Below, piece after piece: positions 30,061 to 40,224 of a stretch of DNA of 64,000 nucleotides. Position 1 is the stretch's first letter. Each line of letters begins with the position of its first letter. This DNA is from DATJGR01 sp963780795 (GTDB lineage Bacteria; Pseudomonadota; Gammaproteobacteria; Pseudomonadales; Azotimanducaceae). The DNA lies in assembly GCA_963780795.1 (NCBI GenBank), contig CAWADH010000009.1, positions 295,325 through 359,324 on the forward strand, given 5' to 3'. The notes beneath the pieces are model-generated. The model made no database searches, was not told the DNA's origin, and saw only the letters and a list, made by a program, of their open reading frames with translations. Both the position numbers and the translations under genes were made by a program.

Positions 30061-31411
30061 ATGGGTCAGACGGCAATACAAGGCGACCGGTCTTTCGAAG
30101 CAGTACCACATCGGTCGCGCGAAGGAACACCTGACCACGCTGCAGGAGACGGCTTGTCCGCGCTGCGGGCGCGCCGTTCCGGCGGGTAAAGGGTCTGCTG
30201 TCCGGGCGGGCTGCTGCGGCGGCGGATCTCGACGAGGTGTTCTGGGCGCTGCGCGACGTTTCCTTCACCATCGATCAGGGCGAAGCAGTCGGCATCATCG
30301 GATCCAACGGATCTGGCAAGAGCACGCTGCTGAAGATCCTCTCCCGCATTACAGCACCTACAGAGGGTACAGCGACGATACACGGGCGTACCGGATCTCT
30401 GCTCGAAGTCGGCACGGGATTCCATGGCGAACTCACCGGTCGCGAGAACATCTTCCTGAACGGCTCGATCCTCGGCATGAGGCAATCGGAGATCCGCTCG
30501 AAATTCGACGAGATCGTTGCCTTCAGCGAGGTGGAGAAGTTCATTGATACGCCGGTGAAGCACTACTCGTCGGGAATGCGCGTGCGTCTCGCGTTCTCTG
30601 TTGCGGCGCATGTGCATCCCGATGTGCTCATCGTCGACGAGGTGCTCGCGGTTGGCGATGCGCGTTTCCGTAAGAAGTGCCTGGACAAGATGACCGACGT
30701 CGCGCGCAATGGTGCCACGGTGCTATTCGTATCACACATGGCTCAGATCGTGACGAGCATGTGCAGTCGAGCGATCTGGCTGCGACAGGGTAGCGATCGT
30801 TAGGGATGGCCCCGCAGTCGAAACCGTGGGTGAATATCTCGGAGAAGGGTTGGGCCTGTCCGCGGAACGGAGCTGGCCGGCCGAGTCTGCGCCGGGCGGC
30901 GATATCGCTCGGCTCGTCGCCATGCGGTTGCGCACCGAAAGCGGTGAGATCACGGATTGCATGGATGTTCGTCAGCGTTTCTGCGTGGAACTCGAGATCG
31001 AAGTGCTCGAGGCCCACAAAGGAATTCTGGTGCTCAATGGCATTCAGAACGGCGACGGTACGCAGGTGTTCTCGTCGGTAGACACGAACAATCCGTCACT
31101 GCTTCAAGAAGGACTGGGCGGTCGGACGGCACACGGTTCGGATGTGGATTCCCGGCAATCTGCTGCAGATCGATACCTACACGGTCGAGACCTACATCGC
31201 GGCCTGGGAACCCGTGCACCTCGATCAATGCTACGAACGCGGCCTGCTGTGCTTTCACATCGTGGATAGTTTCGCGCCGGACAGTTCTCGCGGGAACTTT
31301 GCCGGCACACTTCCGGGCATCGTTCGGCCGCTTCTGGATTGGGAAATACTGCACGAGCACGGATCTGCGTCGTGCAAATGGCGCCATCGGTGGGATCAAA
31401 CGGTCCGATGA
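30061..31411 (+). pseudogene. Wzt-like ABC exporter ATPase with C-terminal glycan-binding domain (frame broken)
   Basis: ATP-binding partner of the permease. After ATG 30061 (site AGGAAGGG) the frame shifts near 30090 and 30190. The main ABC domain then reads cleanly from about 30237: Walker A GSNGSGKST, signature YSSGM, Walker B VLIVDE, H-loop SH. Deleting A30792 restores QGAIVRDGPAVETVGEYL, and deleting A31142 restores VWIPGNLLQID in the C-terminal domain. That domain of about 200 residues (RQRFCVELEIEV, NGIQNGDGTQVFSS) is the Wzt type that recognises a modified non-reducing end of the glycan. The last codons overlap the NRPS start (ATGA), but the true C-terminal frame is uncertain. Confidence 0.8.
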
Positions 31412-34400
31412 ACGGCACCGCGAGCAGGTGACGACGTGGCGACGAGAAAAGCTGCAGCAATGATGGCGGCCGCCGATCTGAAGCCCGCCTGTTGAGCAGG
31501 GGCCGCGCGCTGCCGCTCGTGTACTGACCGGAAATCAGGAACGCTTCTGGTTTCTGGACCAGTACGAAAGCGACCCGTCTGTTCTGAGTCTGAGCTGTGT
31601 GCTCGACCTGCGTGGCGACGTGTCGGACTCGCAAGTCTTGGACGCTGTCGAGTGCACTGTCGCACGCCATCCCGTGCTGCTGCAGCGATTCCTCTCGACG
31701 CCGGCCGGTGCGCAGAGCCGCCGTCAGCGATGACCGCATCCGCATCGAGGTGATGGATGCGGCATCGGGCGGACGCGGATGAGCTGCGAAGGACAGTCAG
31801 CACGTTTTTGAACGCGCCGCTGAATTTACAGGCGGGTCTCTCGTTTTCGGCCCGACTCATTCGCGCATCGACGCGCAGGTTGCTGTGCTTCGTTGCGCAT
31901 CCCTGCGTCGCCGACGCGCGTTCGATGCGAATCTTGCCGAAGAGTTCGTTGAAGCGCTGCAGGCGGACGGGGAGCGTCGATCGGCTTCTCCAGTGGACCT
32001 GGAATATTTCGAAAGGGCAGCGCCCAACGCCCGAGGATGCGACCGCCGCGGAACAGTATTGGAACAACAGGATAGGCATCGATCCTGTGCCGACCGTGCT
32101 TCCCCACCGCGGACCTCGTCCGTTGCGCAAACGATTTGCGGCGGAGGCCGTACGATTTTCGTTGGGCGCGCGTGAAATCGATGCAATTGCCCGGGCAGCG
32201 GAGCGATTGCATACCGGATTCGTTAACGTGTGTTTTACCGCTTATCTCGTTGTACTGCGACGGTGGACGCAGCAGGAGACGCTGCACGTCGGTCGCGTAG
32301 TCGATGGGCGGAAGTTCATCGCAGAGCGAACCGTCGGTCCTTTCGAGAACTCGCTGCCGGTACGCGTGGACTTCCAACCGGATCAGTCGTTTGCCGTTTT
32401 CGTGCACAACGTGGATGAGCAACTGCTTAATGATGCGCGCTACGAGGGGCTTCCGTTCGACCGAATCGCCAAGCGGCTGCAAAGTCGCGCGATCCGTCGC
32501 GCAATCCGGTATTTCAGGCGTTGTTCCGATGCACCGACTCGGCACCACTGCAGTTCGATTCGAACACTTGGTCGGTGGCTGAAACGAACGAGTTCGAGCG
32601 CCTCCAAACGCCTTACGACGCCATGCTCGAGATTGACCGACAGGCCTCACTCGGGGGAGGTCCGTATTCTGTTCGATCGCGGAGCTGCTGGAATCGACGT
32701 ACGGTCGCAGCGCTTCGGCAGTCACTTCCTGAGGATATTGAGCGCCGTCGCCGATGATCCAGAGGCGCAGTGGGATCGAGTGCGGATTCTCGACGACGAG
32801 GAAGTGCGGCGCCAACTCGAGGTACTGAATCCGCTGCCGACGGCGGCGACGGGACGAACGGTAATAGATATGTTCCGATCTGCGGTTCAGCGCAACCCGC
32901 GCGCTCCGGCCGTTTCGTTCGCAGGTACGACGCTGACCTACGAAGCGCTCGATCGGCAGACAGAGGCGTTGGCCGCGTTGCTGCGTGATCGTGGCGTGTG
33001 CGAGTGACGTCTGCGTCGGAATTTGTCTCGAGCGCTCCATCGACATGGTTGTGGCGGTTCTGGCAACGCTGAAGGCGGGCGGTGCGTACGTGCCGATGGA
33101 TCCGTCGTACCCGGCGGAACGTCTGGCCGCGATGGTCGAAGATTCGCGTGCCGCGTTTGTCATTACCGCGTCAGCACGAGACGCTGAACGCGGATGATCT
33201 GCCGCGATGGACGTCGATAGTGACTTACGATGAGCTGATCGACGCGACTGAGATCGATTGCTCCGCCGAAGGCTCCGTTTGCGTGCGACGCCGGCGCATT
33301 GGCGTACGTCATCTTCACTTCGGGTTCGACTGGACGCCCGAAAGGCGTCGCGATGCCGCACCGTGCGCTTGCGAACCTGATCGAGTGGCAACTCGAGCGC
33401 AAGACGTTCCGGCCCGGAGCGCGCGTGCTGCAGTACTCGAGCTTGAGCTTCGACGTTTCGTTCCAGGAGCTATTCAGCACGTGGGCGTCAGGCGGGCATC
33501 TGTGCCTGATCTCCGACAACGACCGCCGCGATCCGCGTCGGCTTCTGGATGCCCTGGATAACGAACACATCGAGCGGCTGTTCCTACCGTATGTCGCGCT
33601 GCGGCAGCTGGTCGATGTAGCTCAAGCGACGAGCCGCGCGCCCACATCATTGCTTGAGGTGATCACGGCGGGCGAGCAACTTCGCGTGGATGATACGTTG
33701 CGCGACTTCTTCAGGTCGTTGGGAGATGCGTCGCTAGACAATCAGTACGGTCCGTCCGAAACGCATGTCGTAACCGCACATCTGCTGGAAGGCGATCCGA
33801 CGCATTGGCCCGATCTTCCCCCGATCGGTACGCCGATCCGGAACAACCAGGCGTTCATTCTCGACGCGCATCGAGCGCTGTTGCCAGAAGGCGTTCCCGG
33901 CGAGTTGTACCTCGCGGGCGTCAACCTGGCGCGCGGTTACATCGGTCGCGACGATCTGACCAACGAGCGCTTCGTGCCGCATCCGTTCGATGCCGCTTCG
34001 GGCTCCCGCGCGTATCGGACCGGCGACGTTGCCCGATACAGCAGCGAAGGTACGATCGAATTTCTGGGCCGGCTCGATCACCAGGTCAAGATTCGCGGCT
34101 ATCGAATTGAACCGGGCGAAGTGAGCGCGGCACTGTCGCGATTTCCCGGCGTGAAGCAATGCCTGACGACGGCGGTTGAGGCAGGCGCGCAGGGCAAACG
34201 TCTGGTCGCGTACCTGTTGGTCGACGATCCGGACAATTCCCGATCTCCGACGCGCTCGCACATGCGCGCACCCATCTGCCTGGAATTTATGGTGCCGGCC
34301 GCGATCGTGCCGCTTGATGTCTTTCCTTTTACACCTAGCGGGAAGGTGGACGTTCGATCATTGCCGCCGCCAAGTCGCAGCGCCAACGCGCGCGATCGAC

Positions 34401-35574
34401 GGAGTTTGTCAGCGCAACGACGCCGACCCAAACGTTGCTGCTCGAGGTCTGGCGGAAAGTGCTCGAACTCGATGACTTCGGCATTCGCGACAGCTTCTTC
34501 GATCTCGGCGGCGACTCCCTCAGCGCGGTGCAGGTGTTTCTCGAGATCGAACGCCGCTTCGGACAGGATCTGCCGCTGTCGCTTTTGGTGGAAAATCCGA
34601 CCATCGAGTCGCTTGCCCGCATCATCGATGCCGGCGGCAGCCACGACCTTTCGCGTTATCGGTCGTTGCGCGCGATCCAACGCGGGGACGCAACGGTCGT
34701 TCCGCTGTTCCTGATTCATGGGGGCGGCGGCAACGTTGTGCTGTTTCGCGACCTTGCGAGTAACCTTGGCAAGCGACAGCCGGTGTACGCCTTCGAGTGG
34801 GATGGCTGGAGCAGTGATCGCGGTCAACAATCGATCGAAGACATGGCTCGCACTCTATGCAGCTGAACTCGTGCGCTTCCGACCGGACGGTGACGATTCG
34901 GTTGGGCGGCCATTGCATCGGCGGTCTCATTGCCATCGAAGTGGCAGGCATTCTCCGATCGATGGGCCGCGTTGTCGTGGACCCATTGATCATCACCGAT
35001 GCGCCGAATCTGGCGGCGTCGACACATCGTTCCGCGGTGCCGGAGGCCGACGACGGTAGGGTTCAGCGAGTTGAATGCCGTGCGCGATCAGGTCGATGAG
35101 CGCGTATCGCGTTGTCCGCCCGGCATATCTGAAGCCCCTGCCTTTCGTTCGACCCGCGAGGTCGGTGACCGCACAGCGCGTTGCAAGGATGATCGGCCGT
35201 GTACATCGTTTGGTGTCGAAGCGCAAATTCAATCGGGCTGGTATCGAAGACTGGGTCGACGAGCGGTATGTGCGGGTATGTTTGGCATTCGGGCTGCGAA
35301 TGCCAAAGGAACTTGCGCGCCCGATATTGCGCGCTGACGATGGTGCAGCGCCGCGCGCAGCTTTCGTTCCCGCGGATATGACGGTGACATGATGTTCTTC
35401 AGAACGAGGACGCTGCTTGGCCAGCAGATGGGGCTGCCGGGTTGGTGGACGGATCCGTACTTTGGCTTCAATGAGTTGTGCAGAGGCACGTTCTGAGCGC
35501 ACTTCATCAATTCGGAGCACAACGAGGTGGTGAGGCATCAGAAGACGGCCGAACTGATTCGCGTAGCTCACTGA
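31408..35574 (+). pseudogene. One-module nonribosomal peptide synthetase C-A-T-TE (frame broken)
   Basis: The domains can be read in order despite many frame shifts. Condensation lies at about 31530-32740 (NQERFWFLDQYE, HPCVADA where HHxxxDG is expected). Adenylation lies at about 32860-34400: LTYEAL, LKAGGAYVPMDPSYP, YVIFTSGSTGRPKG, FDVSFQE, NQYGPSE, YRTGDVA, GYRIEPGEV, PSGKVD. The carrier domain has FDLGGDSLSAVQ, with the phosphopantetheine Ser codon at 34516-34518. Thioesterase runs from about 34690, with elbow GGHCIGG (Cys codon 34914-34916) and a late SEHNEVVR His. The longest clean stretch is 33299-34240. It would activate one amino acid and transfer or release it. The gene overlaps the Wzt-like gene by ATGA, so it is part of the export operon. 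The intact length would be near 1,385 residues. Confidence 0.82.
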
Positions 35575-35598
35575 TCCGCATGCGGGACAACTGAATGC

Positions 35599-37223
35599 GT
35601 GTTCGGACTCTCTGCCAATCTCTGGGCGTATTTGCTGGTGTTTGCAATCGGCGGCGCACTTGGCGTATTGGCAGTGCCAGTTGCGAAGTCGATGCTGCCG
35701 TCCAGTTGGGTGGACGCTCTACGCTCGAAGCCGGCCCGACAGACCGCAGGCGCCTCGACGAATACGATCTTCCACAACCTGTCGGTTGCGATGGTGGCGA
35801 CACCGTCTCCGGAACCGTATGGCGCCATTGAGGTTCTGGGTGACGAACTCATCTTTGCCGACCGGTTTGGCCATACCTGGCTAGCGGATCTTGCTGGCAA
35901 GTTCGTGGACCTGCCGTTCGTGATACCTGCGAACCCGGCCGAATTTGCCGAGAGTGCCAACGCGAAGCAGCAGCTGGCGCACATGCCGGGTTACTTCGAA
36001 GCAGTGGCGCGGCGGTTTGGCGTAAAGGATCTGCTTCTGGTACCCCGCGGCGAAGGTGGGCATGACCTGTTCGCGTCGTACCTGTACTGGAACGCCGACA
36101 AGGTTGCGCTTCGGTGCGAGTTTCTGCGCTGACGATTCTACCGGGGCGCGATGGCGGTTACATGGCGTCGGGAGACTGGCGCGACATCTTCGAATCGCAG
36201 CCGTGTGTTTCGCTCGGTGGGGACGGGCAGCCGATCATGGCGGAAGAGTCGGGCGGACGGATGATCCTGCTCGCCGACCATCAGGTGCTGCTCACGTTGG
36301 GTGATCTCGGACATACCGGAATCATCACAGGCCCGGCGTTTTCGCAGAATGACGACAACACCTACGGCAAGACGATCCTGATAGATCTCGATACACGCGA
36401 GTTCAGCGTGTATACGAAGGGCCATCGAAATCCACAGGGTCTCGCACGCGCACCCGATGGCGTGATCTATTCGACCGAGCACGGACCGAATGGCGGCGAC
36501 GAACTGAACGTCATCGTCAAGGGCAACAACTATGGATGGCCGGCGGTGAGCTACGGCCGCACCTGTGACGACGTCAACGCTATGCACCGAAGACGATAGC
36601 CTCTACCTGCGCAATCCGCTCAATCAGCATCCGGATCGCACGACGGATATGCGAAGCCGTTGACCAGTTGGCTGCCGTCGATCGGCGTGTCCAATTTGAT
36701 CGTTCTTCGCGGCACACAGTTCAAGAACTGGGCGGGCGATCTACTTGGTGGCGTCTTTGAAGGCGCGGACCGTGTTTCGAGTGCATCTGGATGAAGGGCG
36801 GGTTGCGTTTGTAGAGCCGGTCTATCGATCGGAGAGACGAATTCGCGACATGGTAGAGACGAACGACGGGACCGTCGTATTGAAGACGGATCCTGGCGGA
36901 CTTGGTCTTCCTTCGTGCCGACGTAAGTCGAAAGGAACAACTCGTGGCCGCCTGTCGCGGCTGCCATACGATGCTGAAAGGCGAGAATGCGGGACTCGGG
37001 CCGAATCTGTGGGCCGTCGTTGGGCGTAAAGTTGCTCATGAGGACGACTTTGCGTACTCAGAGGGATTGCGTCGAGTCGACGCGGAATGGTCGGACAAGT
37101 CCCTTAGAGAATTCCTGCATCGATCCGCAGGCATACGCGCCAGGAACAGCAATGCAGCGGGTGGCGATGTCGGAGTCCGAAGTGGATGAGATAGTGGAGT
37201 TTCTAAAGAATCTCCGCGACTGA
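35599..37223 (+). pseudogene. Membrane-anchored glucose/sorbosone-type dehydrogenase fused to cytochrome c (frame broken)
   Basis: The N-terminus is one membrane helix (LWAYLLVFAIGGALGVLAVP). A six-bladed PQQ sugar-dehydrogenase-like propeller follows, whose hallmark GHRNPQGLARAPDG and TEHGPNGGDELN with NNYGWP is intact near 36420-36550. A C-terminal cytochrome c has the heme motif CRGCH (36953-36967) and the Met ligand in PGTAMQ (codon 37152-37154). Frames break near 36115, 36580, 36650, 36740, 36900 and 37121; dropping C37121 rejoins FLHDPQAYAPGT. The start GTG 35599 is 25 bp after the NRPS stop. It would oxidise a sugar in the periplasm and pass electrons to the respiratory chain. A link to the polysaccharide is inferred from position. 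Confidence 0.75.
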
Positions 37224-37263
37224 CGTGCCGGTGGTTGTAGTTCGATGAGTAGTGCGGCGGACC

Positions 37264-38160
37264 TCATTCTTCCAGCCAGCCTGAAAGGTCGACTCGTACC
37301 AGTTCCTGAAGTCTGAGCGTGTCTTCGCGATAGTATTGTGCGATCTCGCGGCGTAGCTCAGTAGTTAGTGGTTGAGGCTTGTCCCTGTTACGTCTGACAA
37401 GTCTCTTGCTGAGGCTCCATACCGGTGCCGGAACTGCGCTTTTGACGTGCTGCATCAAACTCCAGTGGCTCTGAAGGACTGATAACATCCGCCCGAGGGC
37501 CGGAGATTTCCAATCGCCGCCTTCGTTGTGCACGGTAGAGGTATCGGGTTTGAAGGTGGGATCGACTTCGAGGAATCGAAAGATGTCTTCCAAGGTCTCC
37601 TGGGTTTGAGTTGTGAGATCTTCGAATCGGATCACTTTTATCTGTGATGAGGGGAAGAGTTCGTAGTAGCGACGAAGGCCGTCGTACGAGAAGTTGTATG
37701 TGACCCACCCTTCGTTTTTGCCTCTGCGAAAGGCATCTGCGAAATCGCCGTCTTTTCGACCTGCACGCTTGTCCATCTGAAAGTACGAATAGACGCGATC
37801 CGACGGTCGCCGGAGGCTGACGATTAACCGAACGTCGGGAATGAACTTTCTGATCTGGGTAGCAGCGCGTTCCAGTTTGGCGTAGTCAGGTGAAGCTTCA
37901 CCCAGTGCCTTCTCGCCAAACGCAGCGTCGAACAGATGCTCGTATTCCGCAAAAGTGACCGGCATTCCCCTGGCGATGCGGCGGCGCCGGTAGGACTCGT
38001 CGATCATCAAGCGATCACCGGCGTCGCTGATCACTTCAGAAAAGAACCGCAACTCCTTCACCGCCGGCATGAAGATCTCGGGGTGTTGCCTGAGATAAGC
38101 GTGGAGCGAAGATGTCCCCGCCTTCATTTGGCCGATGATGATGAAGTTAGGGAGCGTCAA
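37264..38160 (-). CDS. Sulfotransferase family protein
   Basis: A 298-residue PAPS-dependent sulfotransferase. The 5'-phosphosulfate loop is GQMKAGTSSL (10-19). The 3'-phosphate-binding stretch is RRPSDRVYSYFQ (117-128). The core alpha/beta fold with FRFLEVDPTF near 205 also fits heparan-sulfate/NodH-like enzymes acting on carbohydrates. It converges on the dehydrogenase gene with 40 bp between stops. Its start overlaps the methyltransferase 3' end by 14 bp, so both are co-transcribed. With two other sulfotransferases in the cluster, it suggests a sulfated exopolysaccharide. PAPS synthesis genes are not in the window. Confidence 0.9.
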   Translation of the reverse strand: MTLPNFIIIGQMKAGTSSLHAYLRQHPEIFMPAVKELRFFSEVISDAGDRLMIDESYRRRRIARGMPVTFAEYEHLFDAAFGEKALGEASPDYAKLERAATQIRKFIPDVRLIVSLRRPSDRVYSYFQMDKRAGRKDGDFADAFRRGKNEGWVTYNFSYDGLRRYYELFPSSQIKVIRFEDLTTQTQETLEDIFRFLEVDPTFKPDTSTVHNEGGDWKSPALGRMLSVLQSHWSLMQHVKSAVPAPVWSLSKRLVRRNRDKPQPLTTELRREIAQYYREDTLRLQELVRVDLSGWLEE

Positions 38161-39079
38161 GCTGGTTCCGCATGCTTGCGGCCGTTCCTTTCCTGGCCAA
38201 TAGAATGAATGAAAGCCAATCCAGTTGCTGGTCGTCGAACGCAGGATGGACCGTTCGCTTCGACAGACGCTTGTCTAGGCGATTTGCCGGAAATAGTGCC
38301 AAGTCGGTCCAACCGTGACGTTCGAAAATGCGCTTGTACTGCGCCGGTCGCAGCCTATTCGGCTGACCGGGGTATCGGAACAACCGGTACAGCCAGTCCG
38401 GATAGCGATAGATATTGTTCGGGTCTGCTTCTCTTATCCATCGGGAATGAGTTTGAAGATCGATTTCGATTGCGACGTACGCGTTGGGACCGGTAACGGC
38501 CGAGAGTTTCTCGACGGTGGCCTCGACATCGTCGAAATGCTCAAAAGCGGCATTGCTGAAGACGATGTCGACTTCAGGGGCTACAACCGCGGCCAGATCG
38601 AAATCTTCGCGGACCGCGTAGCGCACACGACCGTCCGACAGGGCCGTGAGATCGACAGGAAGCCGCATGGCGAGCCGCTTGTAGAATGACGGTGGGACGT
38701 CGCGAGCCAACGCATGTCGATCGAATCCAACGTAGTTCGCGGCACCGTTCGCAAGGAGGATGAGGCCAATGCCCATATCGGAACCCGGGCCGAGTTCGAG
38801 AATCCGTTTACCAGCGATTGATGTCTCTCCGCCTTTGGCCAGGTTTTCCAAGAAGCGCTTTGCGATGGTCACGTCGTACTCTATGCACTTGTCGACCTCC
38901 TCCAACGAGAACGGTTTGGGAGTCGTATAGCCCGACATGAAATATTTGAGCCGAGCGAGCGCCAGGAAGGCGATGCCAACGACGTAAAAGAAGGCGTTCG
39001 TCAGTTCAGAACCCTCCGCCCAAGCTACTCGAGCATCAGCCGCGATTCCGTTCACTCGACACGTGTGTGGCCGAGGCAC
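38147..39079 (-). CDS. SAM-dependent methyltransferase, class I
   Basis: A Rossmann methyltransferase of up to 310 residues. Motif I is ILELGPGSDMGIG (93-105), followed by VGFD with the acidic ribose-binding Asp. A later DIVFSNAAFEHFDD is the motif IV/V region. The N-terminal 50 residues contain a hydrophobic stretch, FFYVVGIAFLALA, that may be a membrane anchor. The start is uncertain: GTG 39079 and GTG 39055 both overlap the glycosyltransferase gene end at 39036. It probably methylates a sugar residue, as in glycan end-capping, which would fit a Wzt with a terminal-modification binding domain. Confidence 0.83.
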   Translation of the reverse strand: MPRPHTCRVNGIAADARVAWAEGSELTNAFFYVVGIAFLALARLKYFMSGYTTPKPFSLEEVDKCIEYDVTIAKRFLENLAKGGETSIAGKRILELGPGSDMGIGLILLANGAANYVGFDRHALARDVPPSFYKRLAMRLPVDLTALSDGRVRYAVREDFDLAAVVAPEVDIVFSNAAFEHFDDVEATVEKLSAVTGPNAYVAIEIDLQTHSRWIREADPNNIYRYPDWLYRLFRYPGQPNRLRPAQYKRIFERHGWTDLALFPANRLDKRLSKRTVHPAFDDQQLDWLSFILLARKGTAASMRNQLDAP

Positions 39080-40199
39080 CGATCGCTCGCGAATAGACCT
39101 CCAGCGTCTGGCCGGCGATCGTTTGCCAATCGTAACGAACTCCCAGCCAAGAGCGGATTTCTCGAACCCGCTCTGACTTTTCAGAGGTTGCGCTCTTCTG
39201 GGTGAAGTGCAGGATACGACGCGCGAGTCCGTCCAAATCGCCTACAGGAAAGTAGTTTTCCGTTGGCAAGCCCAGTTCTATGTTGGCCGGAATGTCGCTC
39301 GCGATCACAGGAAGCCCGAAGCTCAACGCTTCGAGCAAAGCGATCGGCAGGCCCTCGTGTGAGGACGGCAGCACGAACAGACCTGCGTGGCCATAGAGTT
39401 CGTGCAGGTCTTGCCCTTGCTGAAAACCCGTCAGTACCACGTTCGGATTGTCGCCGGCGGCGCGCATGACCTCACGTGTGTACGAGTCGTTGAGATCCGT
39501 CGTTCCGACTAACGCGAGCTTCCATCCGTTCGGCGCTGCCGCGACGAAATGCGCGCACAGGTCGAGCTGACGCTTTTCCGGCACGAAGCGGCTCACCTGC
39601 AGCACGTAGCGCCCTGGCACGAACCAACGTCACGCACCTTGACGCAGCTGTTGGGGAGTTCCGGAAGATCTACGCCGTTTGGAATCAGGGCCGCGATACG
39701 GTGGTGACGCTCCGCGATGATGTCCTGAATCGTTTGTGAGATCGCGATACGCTCATTCGAGAATCGCATTCCCATCCGTTCGCCCAGCCGGAGCACCCAT
39801 CGCGCAAAGCCGTTCCATTTTTCGCGATCGTAATCGGGACCGTGATGCGTCACGACCACGCGCAACCCAAGCAACCGGGCGAGCGGAGTCAGCATCGCGG
39901 GCCCGATGGCATGAATGTGCAGCAGATCAGGACGCACCATGCCAGCGTAGAGAGTACCGAGCAACGTGTGCACGAAGGTTTCGAGCGAACCGCCGTTGGG
40001 CGACCACAACCGCTTCAGTCGCACGCCACCAAATTGACGCGGCTTGTCGATCGGCGTGGTACGGCGAACGGACTACGACTTCAACTAAGCAGCCCTGATG
40101 GACAAGAAGAGGGTAGAGGTGCTCGGCGTGGCGTTCGATGCCCCCTTCAACATCCGGCAGGCCGCGCAGACCGAGCACGAGCACCCGCAAAGTGGTCAC
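39036..40199 (-). pseudogene. GT4-family glycosyltransferase (frame broken)
   Basis: GT-B retaining glycosyltransferase in three frame pieces. The N-terminal piece (40199 to about 40060) begins GTG with LRVLVLGLRGLPDVEGGIERHAEHLY, the start of the WbnK/DUF1972-type GT4 group. The middle piece (about 40030-39625) includes HIHAIGPAML and IPNGVDLPELP. The C-terminal piece (about 39620-39036) has YVLQVSRFVPEKRQ and the nucleotide-sugar site SSHEGLPIALLEAL, with its two Glu. Breaks lie near 40055 and 39620. With these repaired the enzyme would be about 385 residues with all donor-site residues. It transfers a sugar during repeat-unit synthesis; donor and linkage are unknown. Confidence 0.82.
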
Positions 40200-40224
40200 G
40201 ACAGATCTCTACCCGATGGCGACG

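Noticed and set aside
35490..35510. In-frame TGA in the thioesterase region as selenocysteine or recoding site
   Set aside because: The TGA follows GTF and precedes AHFINSEHN in the same frame, but there is no Cys-type position in homologous domains and no hairpin resembling a SECIS. Local base errors explain it better.
24386..37223. Programmed ribosomal frameshifting as explanation of the many frame changes
   Set aside because: Breaks are too many (more than 25), lack slippery heptamers at the sites I could pin, and occur in several directions. Sequence error fits better.
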